Assembly (NCBI RefSeq): GCF_033958435.1
Contig: NC_134138.1
Location: 31,402,598 to 31,466,597, forward strand
Length of the DNA stretch: 64,000 nt
Direction of reading: 5' to 3'
Source: Carettochelys insculpta
Lineage: Eukaryota; Chordata; Testudines; Carettochelyidae
Shown: in pieces, positions 24,066 through 35,377 of the stretch
How positions within the stretch are numbered: position 1 is the first letter of the stretch
Layout: each line of letters begins with the position of its first letter
The notes under the pieces: model-generated
Told to the model about the DNA's origin: nothing
The model's database searches: none
The model's input: the letters and a program-made list of their open reading frames with translations, nothing else
Translations under genes and position numbers: made by a program

Positions 24066-24720
24066 CAGTAAAGCCTCACTGTAACGGACTAATGGAGGGG
24101 AAGGTTGTCTGCCATTCTCCAAAGCCCATTATCTGTGAGGGTTTACTGCCCACCCACCCCTGCCAGGCTCACTCAACCCCAGCCTCCACCCCACCTCCCC
24201 CCACAAAAAATAAAACTCTGCCACTCACTGGAGCCGCCACCGACGGAGGAGCTGCTGCACCATGTTGCATGGCTGGAGGCAGCCAGCCGCATGGTCAGAC
24301 CTGTCCTGCTGTGGCAGGAGCTGCCTCACCATGCATGGCTGGAAGTGCCATGCTGTGCACGGCTTCAAGAGCCCCGCTGCGTGGCTGGAGCTGCCTTGCC
24401 ACACAAGGCTGGAGGCACCTGGTCGCATGGCCGGAGCTGCCCTGCTTTGGGTGGAGCTGCCCTGCTGTGGCTGGAAATGTCTCGCCTCATGCAATGCCCC
24501 AGCACGTCCTGGAGGAACCACCACATGTATGCATAGTAGCTTTGGCGGAAGAGGTGGTGGGTCCTCCAGGCTGCATCAGCCATAAGTCTTTAAACATTTT
24601 TTTGAGGGGCGGATGATTTTATGGACCCCAGCAGACTTCAGGAGCAATGGGGAGGGAGGGGGAATGACCGTTGTTCCTGAAGTCTGCTAAATCGGGGTCT
24701 GTAAAATTGAGGGTTTACTG
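24066..24720. mobile_element. pogo/Tigger-like element carrying a minisatellite
   Basis: Left CAGTAAAGCCTCACTGTAAC and right, in reverse complement, CAGTAAACCCTCAATTTTAC are terminal inverted repeats flanked by TA. A third copy of the terminus (GTGAGGGTTTACTG) ends at 24147, so the first 82 bp is itself a short inverted-repeat unit. Near the right end GCAGACTTCAGGA and TCCTGAAGTCTGC pair as a hairpin. The centre is a GC-rich tandem array. No transposase is encoded. Confidence 0.8.
24255..24490. repeat. GC-rich minisatellite, ~21-27 bp units
   Basis: Degenerate repeats of a unit like GCTGGAGCTGCCCTGCTGTG recur about nine times. Because the unit length is often a multiple of three, several long frames with repeated Trp/Cys/Gly/Ala words open on both strands (for example 23942-24616 plus and 24225-24524 minus). 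These are compositional and not genes. Confidence 0.85.
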
Positions 24721-26650
24721 TACAAGCATCAGTTTTCGATATGATTTTAGAAGTTAGTGGAGAGGAAGAGCAAATACATACATACATACAAGCCATTTTG
24801 TGCTGAATTCACACTTGCATATATTCAGTATTTTTGCAGAACCACTCACAAAACAAATCAAACAAAGCTCTAGGGGCTTTGGATATACTTAATTACAATT
24901 ATACATGGGCCACGGCTTCAATATGAGGATTTGGATCTGAGTGTTGCCAAGTGGACAGCTGACTGATCACCTAATGCTGGTTTTTCCTCTTTATTTCCAG
25001 TTCCTGAATTGCTTTAAAACAGGGTAGATATATATTAAATAGTTCCCTAGAATTATTTTCACATATAAGTAATTACAGCAGTTACTTCTACAGTGTTATG
25101 CAATTGCAGGTCTTACTTTCTCTTGAGGGATATGTTTAAAAAGCTCATAAGGGATCAATAAATGTTTAATAGATGTTATAAGGCTGTTGCAAATATGAGC
25201 AACATGTTACAGAAGGTTGTAAGCACATCAGTGGAAGGTGTTATGAATGATTATAAGCATTTATTAGCCTATGTCAATCAATTAGCCATTTATTAATAAT
25301 ACATTTCTACATCCTTCATGTAATGTCTGATGTAATCACAAACAGATACAAGTAGTCAGCATAATTGTGAAAAAAGGTGAAGTGGTCTATGAGGAAATCT
25401 CTGTGTTAATTAAAGTTCAATTCATGCTATGATGAAGTTTGTGAACTTTGGATCTCTCTACATTGATTTGTTTATTTTATCATTAAGCTTAGTTTTTGTG
25501 TATCTTTTTATCTTTCTTCCTGTCTTTATATCCATTCTGTCAATCCTCACTATCTTATCTATGTTATTTATAAGGCACCTATAACCTTGGTAGCGAAGCT
25601 GGGATCATGATATAGACAGATGAAGCTTACTGACAGAACTGCAACCTTACTTAATATTCTCATGCAGTAAACATGCATCCTGTCATCATAGATTTTAATT
25701 TTCTTTTTTAACTTTGTACATTTCTGTCAAAGGTTCTTTGATGTGCAGAATGCAGCGAAGCCAAGAAAGCAATAAACCATGTGGTAGGAAATAGTGTTTC
25801 AGTTAATCTGAAAATCAGCTAACTACACAGAGATTTTCCAAGCTTGTTTTGATTTTGAAATATCCATTACAAAGATAAGCATAGAGATCTAATATATTTA
25901 TTATTATTGCTTATTCATTTTACACTTTTATGTTACAAAAAATAATACGAGGACACAGTTAGAATTGGGGCTTATCTTATTAGGGGATGTAGAAATGCAG
26001 ACAAAGTATACATCTGCAGTGCAGCTGGGAGGTAGAATTCCCTTCTTGGGTAGATATACACACACCTTTTCTGACTGAGGGACCTCCATCTCACTCACTT
26101 TCCCTGTAAGCTGCGTGACTGGGCAGCCACCCAGAAGAGAGTCAAATGCCACCCAGCTGCTTAACAGAGTGCCCACAGCCTCCCACAGGTGTCAACATGT
26201 GTTTCTATTGGTGATGCACATTTGCACATATCTTGGCACACCTAAAATTTATTCTGCACAAAGATGGCAAAAGTTAGAGGGAAAATTGGTCCCACTATGT
26301 GCCTCAGACCCCATCATGCCAGTCATGTCATTGCAGCCCCACTGTTATTTTCAGTGAGGTAGATTGAACAGAACTTGTGTGTGTATATCTGTGTGAGCTG
26401 TGGATTATGCTTTTCAGCCACTGTGTAGGTGTATCTAAAGACTCAGAGCCAAGATCCCAAAGATCTTGTAGACAAGGAAGACCTTTGAATGAAAGAAGAA
26501 GGATATTCTCCAATATAAACCACTTTATATATGTTGATGCACTTGCATTTTGTGAGCAGAGCCAGTTACCCTGTCCTACACATCAAAGTAGCTGGCTCAA
26601 CTGGCTGATTTCTTGCACATGACAGCAGTGGTTGTTCCTAAGAATTATAT
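24721..26650. other. AT-rich noncoding DNA, no gene seen
   Basis: A short ACAT microsatellite lies near 24776-24790. Around 26195-26285 is a segment resembling a turtle interspersed repeat (CTTGGCACACCTAAAATTTA, then GTTAGAGGGAAAAT), recognised only loosely. Otherwise there is no structure. Confidence 0.45.
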
Positions 26651-26652
26651 GA

Positions 26653-26768
26653 CTAGCGGGTCTTTGCCCATGAAAGCGTATGTTCCAAAATATCTCTTAG
26701 TCTGTAAGGTCTATAAGGTGCCACAGGACTTCTTGTTGTTTTTGCAGATACAGACTAATACCCCTCAG
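26653..26768 (-). mobile_element. Tortoise-type (Cry) SINE, antisense
   Basis: Reads GCGGGTCTTTGCCCATGAAA, GTCTGTAAGGTCTATAAGGT, GCCACAGGACTTCTTGTTGT, TTTTGCAGATACAGACTAAT, ACCCCTC: the reverse complement of a SINE that begins GAGGGGTAGCCGTGTTAGTC. The head is shortened (the GGCTA part of the A-box region is lost). Same subfamily as 28923-29040 and the window end. Confidence 0.9.
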
Positions 26769-28922
26769 ATGCATGACTAGGATACTGGTATCATGGGTCA
26801 GTTAAAAAGGGGCATGAGAAAGAGGCCTCTGGATGAAGATATGCAGATGTTGTGGAAGAAAATGACAATGGGATGACACTGGCAGTGTTGGCAGAATGTG
26901 TGCTGGAGGGCAGCAGGATAAGCAGCAAGACTAGAAGATCATGTAAGCACTGTAGTGGGACTAGAAAGTCCGTGGGCCAGGTTTTGATCCCAGTTACACG
27001 GATGTAAATCCAGAAAGCTCACTTGATGTCAGGTGAGCTATGAAAGAATGACCCCTGGACTACTGAGATCACGATCTGGCCAAGGATTGTTGCATGTGCA
27101 CATGTAATTATACAAAGCACGAATAGTTATATGCACTGTGATGGCCGTATAAGGTGAGATGAGTCAGTGGTATGGTGAGACAATTCACCTGCATGCCATT
27201 CGTAATTTGCATTTTGTGACTTTCTGTATCAATTTGTGAAAAGAAAAAATCCTTTTGCGGGTTGAAAGATCCTTCCCGCCAACACCTTCTACAGTGGTTA
27301 AGTGGTTATCCATGGTGATGTGCAAATTAAACACATCATTAATGTCTTTGTGCAGAAAAAAATTATTCCAAAGTTTAAGAGAAAATCACTTGCAATACGT
27401 TCAGTTATTACTACATACCCATTTGTCCAGAGATAGACTATCGTCTGCTGCATCAATCAGGCCAGAGAATTATGGTAATTGAGGTTTAATGAATTTTGGC
27501 TTCCAAAAGAGGAATTTGGGAATTGCTTTAGAAGTTACATAGAAACTTTTTTGTTTCGTTAATATAGACTATGGGATATTTAATACGCTCATCATTCTTA
27601 AAAGAAATTGGCAGAAGGTTATAAGAGCAGGAAATGATTTATGTAAGGGTACATAAGGAGTTAAGGGACATGCATATGAAATAAATGAGATGAAAAGTAA
27701 AAGTTGATTAAACTTTGACTCTTCCTAGCATACTTTTTTTTAATCTATTAGCATATGTGTCAGCTACAAGGGTTCTATATAATATCTAATTAAAAATAAA
27801 AAATAAACAAAATTAGTTGTGATTCTGAACGAATTTCCCAAAGCCAAAAATATGTTAAGTGAGTGATAGGACAGGTGGCGATAGTATATTTATCTTATGA
27901 CTATGAGAAAAAGTAGGCACTGTGGTTACAGCTATTCTTGCAAACAGGTCAGCTCTGAGATAAATCCAAGAAAAACCAACTTAGACCTCAGGACAGGTGT
28001 ATCTGTGGTTGAATATCATATACTTACAGAATTAGAATCCTTGAATTTAGTTTTGCAAGACTTCATAATATTGGGGCCTGGAATGTAATTCTGATAACCC
28101 TGATATTCAAAAGACAGAGGAAAGAAAAAAAGTTTTCCTCAAAGATCTTTGGCTCAGCAGGAGGATGGCTCTAGTGTTGATAAATAGAACACAATGACAG
28201 TCACACTCCAAGTCTGTTGACTGGGTAAACAGTGGTAGAAGTTGTAAATAGGAAATATTTGAGACATGAAATTAACTGTAAAGACAAGGTCGGCACTAAA
28301 ACATATGACTTGACAGAAGAGAATTTCAATTGTAACAAAAGCCTTCCTCAGTTGGAAATTGAAAGCTCGTGAACATTTGTCATCTGGGGAAGTCTGAAAT
28401 TCTTTGATGGGCCCAAAAAATCAAATCTCAGGAAACTCTGTTGTATTACAATTTACGAGTTAGGAGGAAGAGATTGATAACTGTTGGAGGAAAACATTCA
28501 TTAGGAAAGGATGACCTGAAAGTCGGTAATCAATCTTCTGGGATTGTGCTATTCCCTTTTTGTCTAAGCTACAAAGAGGGTAGGATAACTTTATTTAGCG
28601 ACCATAGGAAAATGATAAGTGTATAGACTGTTAAGAGTCCTGTTTATTCTATTACATGAGAAGGATTCAGAAAAATTGGCTAAGAAATTAATCCAGGACC
28701 AGTTTCATTGCAAACAATGGGCCTGGCATTTCAAGGTGCTGAGAATCTGCTGCTCCAATGATTGGGTGCTCTGGAGATTGTAGGATCAGTCCCACAATGG
28801 GAATAATTTGGCTAAGGTGATTAGGGCATCCCTTCGCAAACACAATGTTAGGAACAAAATATGAGGAAACGCCAGCCAAGTCCCCAGTTCTCTTTCAGGT
28901 TACGGTAGTTTGAGCAAGTATT
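26769..28922. other. Noncoding DNA, no gene seen
   Basis: Near 26978-27050 lies a segment with CAGTTACACGGATGTAAATC, typical of an old sauropsid palindromic repeat, and near 28715-28800 another with CATTTCAAGGTGCTGAGAAT. Neither has clear ends. No coding exon is recognised. Confidence 0.45.
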
Positions 28923-29040
28923 AGAGGGGTGGCCAAGTTAGTCTGTGTCTTCAAAAACAACAAGAAGTCCTGTGGCACATTGTAGAATAACAGATGTTTT
29001 GGAGCATAAGTTTTTGTGGGCAAAGACCTGCTTTGTCAGT
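28923..29040 (+). mobile_element. Tortoise-type (Cry) SINE, near full length
   Basis: Begins AGAGGGGTGGCCAAGTTAGT (tRNA-derived head), continues AAAACAACAAGAAGTCCTGT and GGCACATTGTAGAATAACAG, and ends GGGCAAAGACCTGCTTTGTC. It has several substitutions from the usual sequence, so it is an old insertion. Pol III promoter boxes are in the head, but no activity is implied. Confidence 0.9.
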
Positions 29041-30250
29041 TTGAGCATTCACTTCATTGTAATTGCTCCTGACAAACAGCCATGGAAAGGAGAAGAAAAT
29101 TGGTCCCTAAAAAATTCAGGGAAGGAGGATCCTCTTCTGGTTAAATCAGCTTCATTCATTAAAGTCAGTGCAGGTGGACTATTTCCACTAGGTGACAAAA
29201 TGGTCTTACTACCTTTTGAGATTTTGAAAAGGACTAGGAAGGTCTTCTATAGCCAGTTTGGCTTTGTCCCCTTCTTGTGGCTGCACAATATATAGCAGTT
29301 TACATAGCTGTTACTGTTTTCAAAACAACAGCTCACATAGTAGAGATTCAGTTTTTAGATTCCGACTGCCTGCAGCTATATCCTTGGTGACCCAACCAGG
29401 GCATCATTACAATTGGAAACCCATACGTTACATTTGCTTTTCCTGTTTTAATCGCAGACATCAAGATAAAACCTGCAGATCTGCATTATCTGAAGCACTA
29501 AGAGAAGGGGATAAGATACAAACAAATTAAAGAACAGACAAAAATTACTCCTTTTAATCAGGCAGTTTAATTGCCTATAAGTAAGTTACTTTTTGCATAC
29601 TTGAACAAGCTTAATGGCTTTGTATTTAAAATGTTACAAAATATTAATGTATACTCCTAGGGAATGATTATAAAAAGAGGATAGCTAATTGTATTTGCAA
29701 ATACAATGATCCAGACATACTGTAGAGCACCAGTAACATGGACTCGTTGAACTGTTTTTTTTTCCATTATAAGCAGAGATAGTAAAAATTGCAAAGGGGT
29801 GGAAGTGATTAATTGATGACGTTTATCAGACAATGCATAGAATTTTCCTCCTTTTTATAGGCTTTTTAGCGCAGTGATTGTCCTATGCACAATTGGTAAT
29901 AATTATGTACCTTACTGCAAGTGCCATTACTTTCAAATGACAAATGATGGTAGAGTAAGGTAAAAATAAGGTTTAAAAATAACCATACATCAAACATGAG
30001 ATCAAAAGGGGAAGATCTAAGCTGGGACCTGGACTCTGTCTTCACCTCTCAAATGTGTGAGAACCTGAGATTTGCAAAGGCATTTGCTGAGTTTTACCAG
30101 AGCAACTCAGCACTCCTTTGCTAGAAGATAGCTATGTATTCCCCTTGCAGCTGTAGCTACGGTAGAAGAAACCATGTGTCTCTTCTTATTTCATTTGGAA
30201 GCTCTATAAGAGAGGACAGAGTGGAAGGGAGGCATATCTTTTCTCAACTG
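29041..30250. other. AT-rich noncoding DNA, no gene seen
   Basis: The frames at 28945-29295 and 29258-29530 have no domain features, and the first starts inside the SINE. Nothing else can be supported. Confidence 0.45.
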
Positions 30251-30496
30251 GGCTGTGTCTACACTTCAGCCTAACCTTGAAATAGGCTAATTAGGCATGT
30301 GGTGCTGTCTGAATGGTTCCACATGCCAAAATAAAGAGCTATTTCAAGGCATCACTGCAAGGAGGAGTACAGGGATGCTGGAATAGCGCACCCATTATGG
30401 GCAGCTATTTCAGGATACCTCTGTATCTTGAAATAGCACCAACTGTGTAGACATACCTCTGTATCCTGAAATAGCGCCAGGCATGTAGACATAACC
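30251..30496. mobile_element. MITE with duplicated right terminus
   Basis: Left GGCTGTGTCTACACTTCAGC and right, in reverse complement, GGTTATGTCTACATGCC form inverted repeats. Flanking triplets CTG and TTG differ by one base. The right end is present twice in tandem: CTCTGTATCTTGAAATAGC then GTGTAGACATAC, followed by CTCTGTATCCTGAAATAGC then ATGTAGACATAACC. Confidence 0.75.
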
Positions 30497-30573
30497 TTGA
30501 AGACCTACAACTAGGACCTGTTAAAATAATGACAAAATTCCAACAATGAAACTAAAGAGAGCTCAGTAATCCC

Positions 30574-31395
30574 TCTATGTGTGTCTGCACAGCAAAGTTA
30601 TTTTGGAATATCCACTGTTCCAAAATAACTTTGCAAGCATCTGCACAGCAAAACCGCTCTTCTGAAATAATTTCAAAATAGCAGATGGCTTAACTTGAAT
30701 TCTGCAAACCTCATGCTATGAGGAACAGTGCCTATAGAATAGATAGACAGGCAATACGGACTATTTCAAAATAAGCTTTTCAGGAATAGTTTATTCCAAC
30801 ATAATGCTGCTGTTTAGACATGCAATTTCAGATTAGAGCCCCCACTACGTCTACACTACAGCTATCCTAGGAAAGAAGTTCTTCCGGAAGATCTTGTCCG
30901 AAAAAATTTCTTTCAATCACTCTTTCAATAGAGAGCATCCTCACAGCCCCCGCTCTTTCGAAAGAATGGGCCAGGGATCAAAAAATCTGGTACCATGAGG
31001 ACTGCTCTTTCAGGAAAAGGGCCTATGGGGCATCTAAACATGTTTTTTTTTTTTAAAAAAATAGAATCACCTGAGAGAGGGCCACTGGAAAAAGTGCTGC
31101 ATTCTTCCGATTTAATATCGAAAGAACACATATTATGTGTAGATGCTCCATGGGATTTTTCAAAAGAGCCCTGGCTTTTTTGAAAAGACCTGCTAGTGTA
31201 GATGTAGACTCTGGAAGCTTCTAGGGGCTCTAATCGGCAATAGACTTTATTGCATGTGGTCACACTATTTTGGAATAAGTATTGCATATTTTGGGGCTTC
31301 CCTGTACTGTGGATACGTTATTTCAGAATAGTTTATTTTGGAATAATAACTGCAGAATAAGATATTCCAGAATAATTCTGTAGTATAGACATATC
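30574..31395. mobile_element. MITE interrupted by a second MITE
   Basis: The left part (TATGTGTGTCTGCACAGC, then TTATTTTGGAATATCC) and the right part (reverse complement GATATGTCTATACTACAG, then ATTATTCTGGAATATC) are inverted termini of one element rich in GGAATA/TATTCC words. The middle, 30842-31210, is a different MITE, so the outer element is older. Ends are accurate to a few bases, and no target duplication was confirmed. Confidence 0.65.
30842..31210. mobile_element. Inner MITE, CTTCCGGAAGATC subfamily
   Basis: Left CCACTACGTCTACACTACAG and right, in reverse complement, AGTCTACATCTACACTAGC are inverted repeats. The interior (TTCTTCCGGAAGATCTTG, GCTCTTTCGAAAGAATGGGC) matches the subfamily at 12368-12852 and the outer layer at 33815-34953. 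A poly-T/poly-A patch lies near 31042-31060. Confidence 0.7.
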
Positions 31396-32950
31396 ATTTA
31401 TGGCTTATGAAGAGCAAATAAAGAGCTTGCTTTGAGAGAAACTCCGAATGGAGAGTGCAGAAGAACAGTGGGTCAAAGTGGCAAAGCAGTGTTACTTGCA
31501 CTGCTTTGACATTCAGTAGTTGTGCCAAATGAGTAAAAGTTTTGTAAAATGAGATTGAATTTGCAAAGATAAACTCTGATATTATATTTCCTGTGTTAAC
31601 TATTATCACCTCAAATAATACATTACTGCCATTTGAACTAAAAATGGAAAAGTAGGGAATATTTGGGCTTAAAAAAACAATGTCTGGTTTAATTTTATTT
31701 CCATGACTTCTGTCTATTTGCGCTATGACTTTCCCTACAAATTGCCAGAACAAAACTGAAGCCTTAGCTACATGCCTGGAAACCTATAAATGTTACCTCT
31801 GTTATGGAATCGTTTGAAGGCAGATTTATAAGGCCCAAAGGAGGATCTATGGCAATACCATATCGTCTGTATTTCCATATGTGTGAGGGCATTTCTGCCA
31901 ATAAGTGAAAAAGAGGTTCAACAGCATATGCAGGCAGAAATGAACAGGGATCCCATGTATGAAATGAGAAGTGATAATTCCTGGGACCTCAGTAGTTATA
32001 TTGTGGTAGACTATAGTGGTGGAGATTGTTTCTGTCTTCTAATTTGGGGCTGTCTCACTGGAATAGTCTTCATATGTCAAAACTAACATTCTAGAGCTTC
32101 AGTTAGTGATTGGAAAAAAATTTGGTCTCTAGAGAATGAGTGCAGACACAAGAAAAGGCACAGAGCTTCTGTTTCTTGTGCCATTCAACAAGATATAGAA
32201 GGCAATGCCGCCAAAATTAATAGTCATTACCTGATGAAAACCAGACATCCTTGGGAATAAGTCCAGTATAAGACTAAATGCAATTAAAAGGACTCCTCTG
32301 AGACTGAAATGGCAGGGGAGCCATAGGAAACAGACGGACCATGAAGTATGGAATCACCATCATGAGTAAAGTCACATTTTCTTTTAAACCAAAAGAAAAA
32401 GCATCCGTAAATACGCTGTTGAAAGATCTGAAGGACACATTTCTTGTGCAAAGGGTGAAGTATTTTATAGATGTGGCTACGATGGAATTTTTCTCTTGTT
32501 CAGCATAATGCTTTTTGTTGAATCTGATACATTTAATAGTGAAAGAATAGGTGAATCAAATTGTAAATGATGATTTATCATTAGAACTGTAATACTTTAG
32601 TACTTTAGAAACTGCTTTTGTATGTGGTTGATCTGTAGGACAAAAATGAAAACAAGAAAACAACTTACATTTCACTACAGAAAGAATATTAAATGTGTAG
32701 ATTATGTTATACACTGATTCCATGTACACCTTAAACATCAATAACCAGATTTTCATTTACATATTATATTTATAATATGATCTAGAAGTGTAAAAGTGTC
32801 TGAGTAAGAGATGTAGGCCCTAGGAGTTGTGATCTGTTACAAGTTCTTACATGCCAATCATCACTGTAACTTCCAAGTTTGCAGACCCTCTCTAATCTTT
32901 AATCTCTAATCTTTTCCATCTATGTACAGAATAAAAATTATGAACAATTG
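31396..32950. other. AT-rich noncoding DNA, no gene seen
   Basis: Short featureless frames only. No repeat recognised. Confidence 0.5.
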
Positions 32951-33135
32951 TTTTCCTTAATCTCTGAGGATAGGACAAAAACAATTAACTTAAATTGCTG
33001 CAAGGGAGGTGCAGGCTCGACATGAGAAGGACTTCCTGTTGGGGTGGTTAAATACTGGAATAAATTGCCTAGGGTGGATGTGCAATCTCTACGATTAGAG
33101 GTTTAACACAAGGTTAGACAGATCCCTGTCAGACA

Positions 33136-33592
33136 TAGGGTGCCCACATTGCCCTATAGCAAGCACAGGACACTGGCCTCTGGGTGTAGGGGACTGCTGT
33201 TCCATGCCAGGGTTCCTCAGGAGGTGGGGCAGCTGCCCCACAGTTAGGTATCAGTGATGGGGACTCTGCAGCCTCCTGATGAGGGGGAGTAGAGGATGAG
33301 GGATTCACAACTTCCCAGTATGGGGTGGGCATCAGGGAATTAAGAGGCCACCCTGTGGCACAGCTTACTGGCAGGTCTACCTCCATGGGTTGCCAGAGAA
33401 TGGAGCAGCTGCCTAGCAGAGGAGCTCCCTGTCAGCGGAGGCCGCCACCTCTAGACACTGGGTGCCTGGGAACAGAAGCCCCACAAATATGGGACAGTTT
33501 GCCCATTTTCTTAAAAAATGCCTTAAAATAGTCTGTGAGACAGCTGAAGTAAGGGACCGTCCAGGTAAATATTGGGACGGATGGTCACCCTA
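33136..33592. mobile_element. Nonautonomous hAT element inside the CR1
   Basis: Left TAGGGTGCCCACATTGCCC and right, in reverse complement, TAGGGTGACCATCCGTCCC are the termini of a widespread hAT-type family (TAGGGTGACCA...). Eight-base flanks GTCAGACA and CTCGGACA match at six positions, fitting a decayed hAT target duplication. The interior is GC-rich with no coding capacity. Confidence 0.8.
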
Positions 33593-33952
33593 CTCGGACA
33601 TCATCTAATGGTCTAACCAGGGACGGGCAATATACAGCCTATGGGCCAGATCTGATCTGCCAAGCCTCTTAATCCAGCCCCTGGCTGTAGAGGGGAAGAG
33701 ATTCGGGGTCTGCCCCTTCCCCCACCCCAAGCTCCCTTCTGTACCCAAACTCCATCACAGACCCTGTATCACCTACATAGAAGAATGCAGCCTTGACTAT
33801 TTACTAATATCTTGGGCTGTGTCTATGCTACCAAGTTCTTTTGGAAAATCTGGCCCTTTTTTGAAAGAATACGTGGAGCATTTATACACAAAATGGGCTC
33901 TTTTGAGCTGAAGAAGGCGGCTCTTCTTCTGGAAGCCCTCTTCTGCTCCCAG

Positions 33953-34676
33953 ATCATAGAATCATAGAATGCTAGGACTGGAAGGGAACTTGAGAGCTCA
34001 TCGAGTCCAGCCCCCTGCCCTCATGGCAGGACCAAATACTGTCTAGACAATCCCTGATAGACATTTACCTAACCTGTTCTTAAATATCTCCAGAGATAGC
34101 AATTCCACAACCTTGGCTACGTCTACACTAGCCCCAAACTTCGAAATGGCCATGCAAATGGCCATTTCAAAGTTTACTAATGAAGCACTGAAATGCATAT
34201 TCAGTGCTTCATTAGCATGCGGGCGGCCGCAGCGCTTCAAAATTGACGCAGCTCGCTGCCGCGCGGCTCATCCAGACAGGGCTCCTTTTCAAAAGGACCC
34301 CAGCTACTTCGAAGTCCCCTTATTCCCATCTGCTCATAGGAATAAGGGGACTTCGAAGTGGGCGGGGTCCTTTCGAAAAGGAGCCCCATTGGCATGAGCC
34401 GTGCGGCAGCGAACCATGTCAATTTCGAAGCGCCGCGGCCTCCTGCATGCTAATGAGGCGCTGAAATGCATATGCATTTCAGCGCTTCATTAGTGAACTT
34501 CAAAATGGCCATTTATGTTGTTTGGGGCTAGTGTAGACACGGCCCTCGTTAGGCAGTTTATTCCAGTATTTGACCATCCTGACAGTTAAGAACTTTTTCC
34601 TAATGTCCAAACTAAACCTCCCTTGCTGCAGTTTAAGCCAATTGCATCTTGTTCTATCCTCAGAGGCCAAGATCAG
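33953..34676 (-). mobile_element. CR1 3' end inside a MITE, itself split
   Basis: Starts with the CR1 terminal repeat ATCATAGAATCATAGAATG, then GGACTGGAAGGGAACTTGAG and CGAGTCCAGCCCCCTGCC. It resumes after the inner MITE with TTAGGCAGTTTATTCCAGTA and ends near ATCCTCAGAGGCC. AGATCA stands at both borders, a plausible target duplication of LINE size. Confidence 0.85.
34115..34544. mobile_element. 430-bp palindromic MITE, innermost layer
   Basis: Left GGCTACGTCTACACTAGCCC and right, in reverse complement, GGCCGTGTCTACACTAGCCC are near-identical inverted repeats. The arms are complementary almost to the centre (AATGAAGCACTGAAATGCAT against ATGCATTTCAGCGCTTCATT; GGGGACTTCGAAGT against ACTTCGAAGTCCCC). 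Flanking triplets CTT and CTC differ by one base. The high arm identity fits a younger age than its hosts. Confidence 0.9.
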
Positions 34677-34976
34677 AAAGAGTCCCTTCTTTTGAAACCT
34701 TCTTTCTAAAGAAAGCATGTGTAGACGCTCCACAGGCCCTTTTTTCAGAAGAGCAGTCTTTATGCCCTGGATTTTTCAATCCCCGGCCCATTCTTTTGAA
34801 AGAGTGGGGGCTGTGTGGATGTTCTCTATCAAAAGAGTGGATTGCTCTTTCAATCCGCTTTTTTGTGCACGGATGCACTCTTTCGAAAGAAGTTTTTTCA
34901 GAAGAGACCTTCCAGAAGATCTTGAGAAAGATCTCTGTAGTGTAGAAACAGCCTTGGAGTGCCCTCCCATATCAGA

Positions 34977-35377
34977 GGCCATTTCTACACAGGCCAGCAG
35001 GCTAATACACGGCGTGAAAGATGCTAATGAGGCACAGATGCAAATTCCCCACACCTCATTAGCATAACAGCACGTGATTTGGAGTCCAGAAGACTGTTCT
35101 TCTGGACTCCAAAACGCCGTGTAGAAGTGTGGCCCCAGGGGTGCTTCCGGAAGGAAGTCCTCTTTCCAGAGGTCCCTTCTTCCCAAAAATTCCTTCCAGA
35201 AGCCCCCACAGGGTCATGCTTCTACACGGCATTTTGGAGTCTGAAAGAGAGGTCTTCTGGACTCCAAATCACGTGATGTTATGCTAATGAGGTACGGGGT
35301 ATTTGCATCTGCACCTCATTAGCATCTTTCGCTCCAGGTGTTAGCATGCTTTGGAAGTGACCTGTGTAGAAACGGCC
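34977..35377. mobile_element. 401-bp palindromic MITE in the same hAT
   Basis: Left GGCCATTTCTACACAGGCC and right, in reverse complement, GGCCGTTTCTACACAGGTCA are inverted repeats. Arms pair throughout: GATGCTAATGAGGCACAGAT with its counterpart near 35310-35325, and ATCACGTGATGTTATGCTAA near 35270 with TTAGCATAACAGCACGTGAT near 35050. Flanks are AGA and AAA. Inserted only about 20 bp from the MITE at 33815-34953. Confidence 0.85.

Larger units (their letters stand above)
33815..34953. mobile_element. MITE, split by a CR1
   Basis: Left GGCTGTGTCTATGCTACC and right, in reverse complement, GGCTGTTTCTACACTAC are inverted repeats flanked by perfect TTG triplets. Its own parts are 33815-33952 and about 34677-34953, with the usual TCTTTCGAAAGA-rich arms. 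The middle is CR1. Confidence 0.85.

Noticed and set aside
23942..24616. 224-residue plus-strand frame and overlapping frames on both strands
   Set aside because: They translate a GC-rich minisatellite, with repetitive words in all frames and no start context or splice structure.
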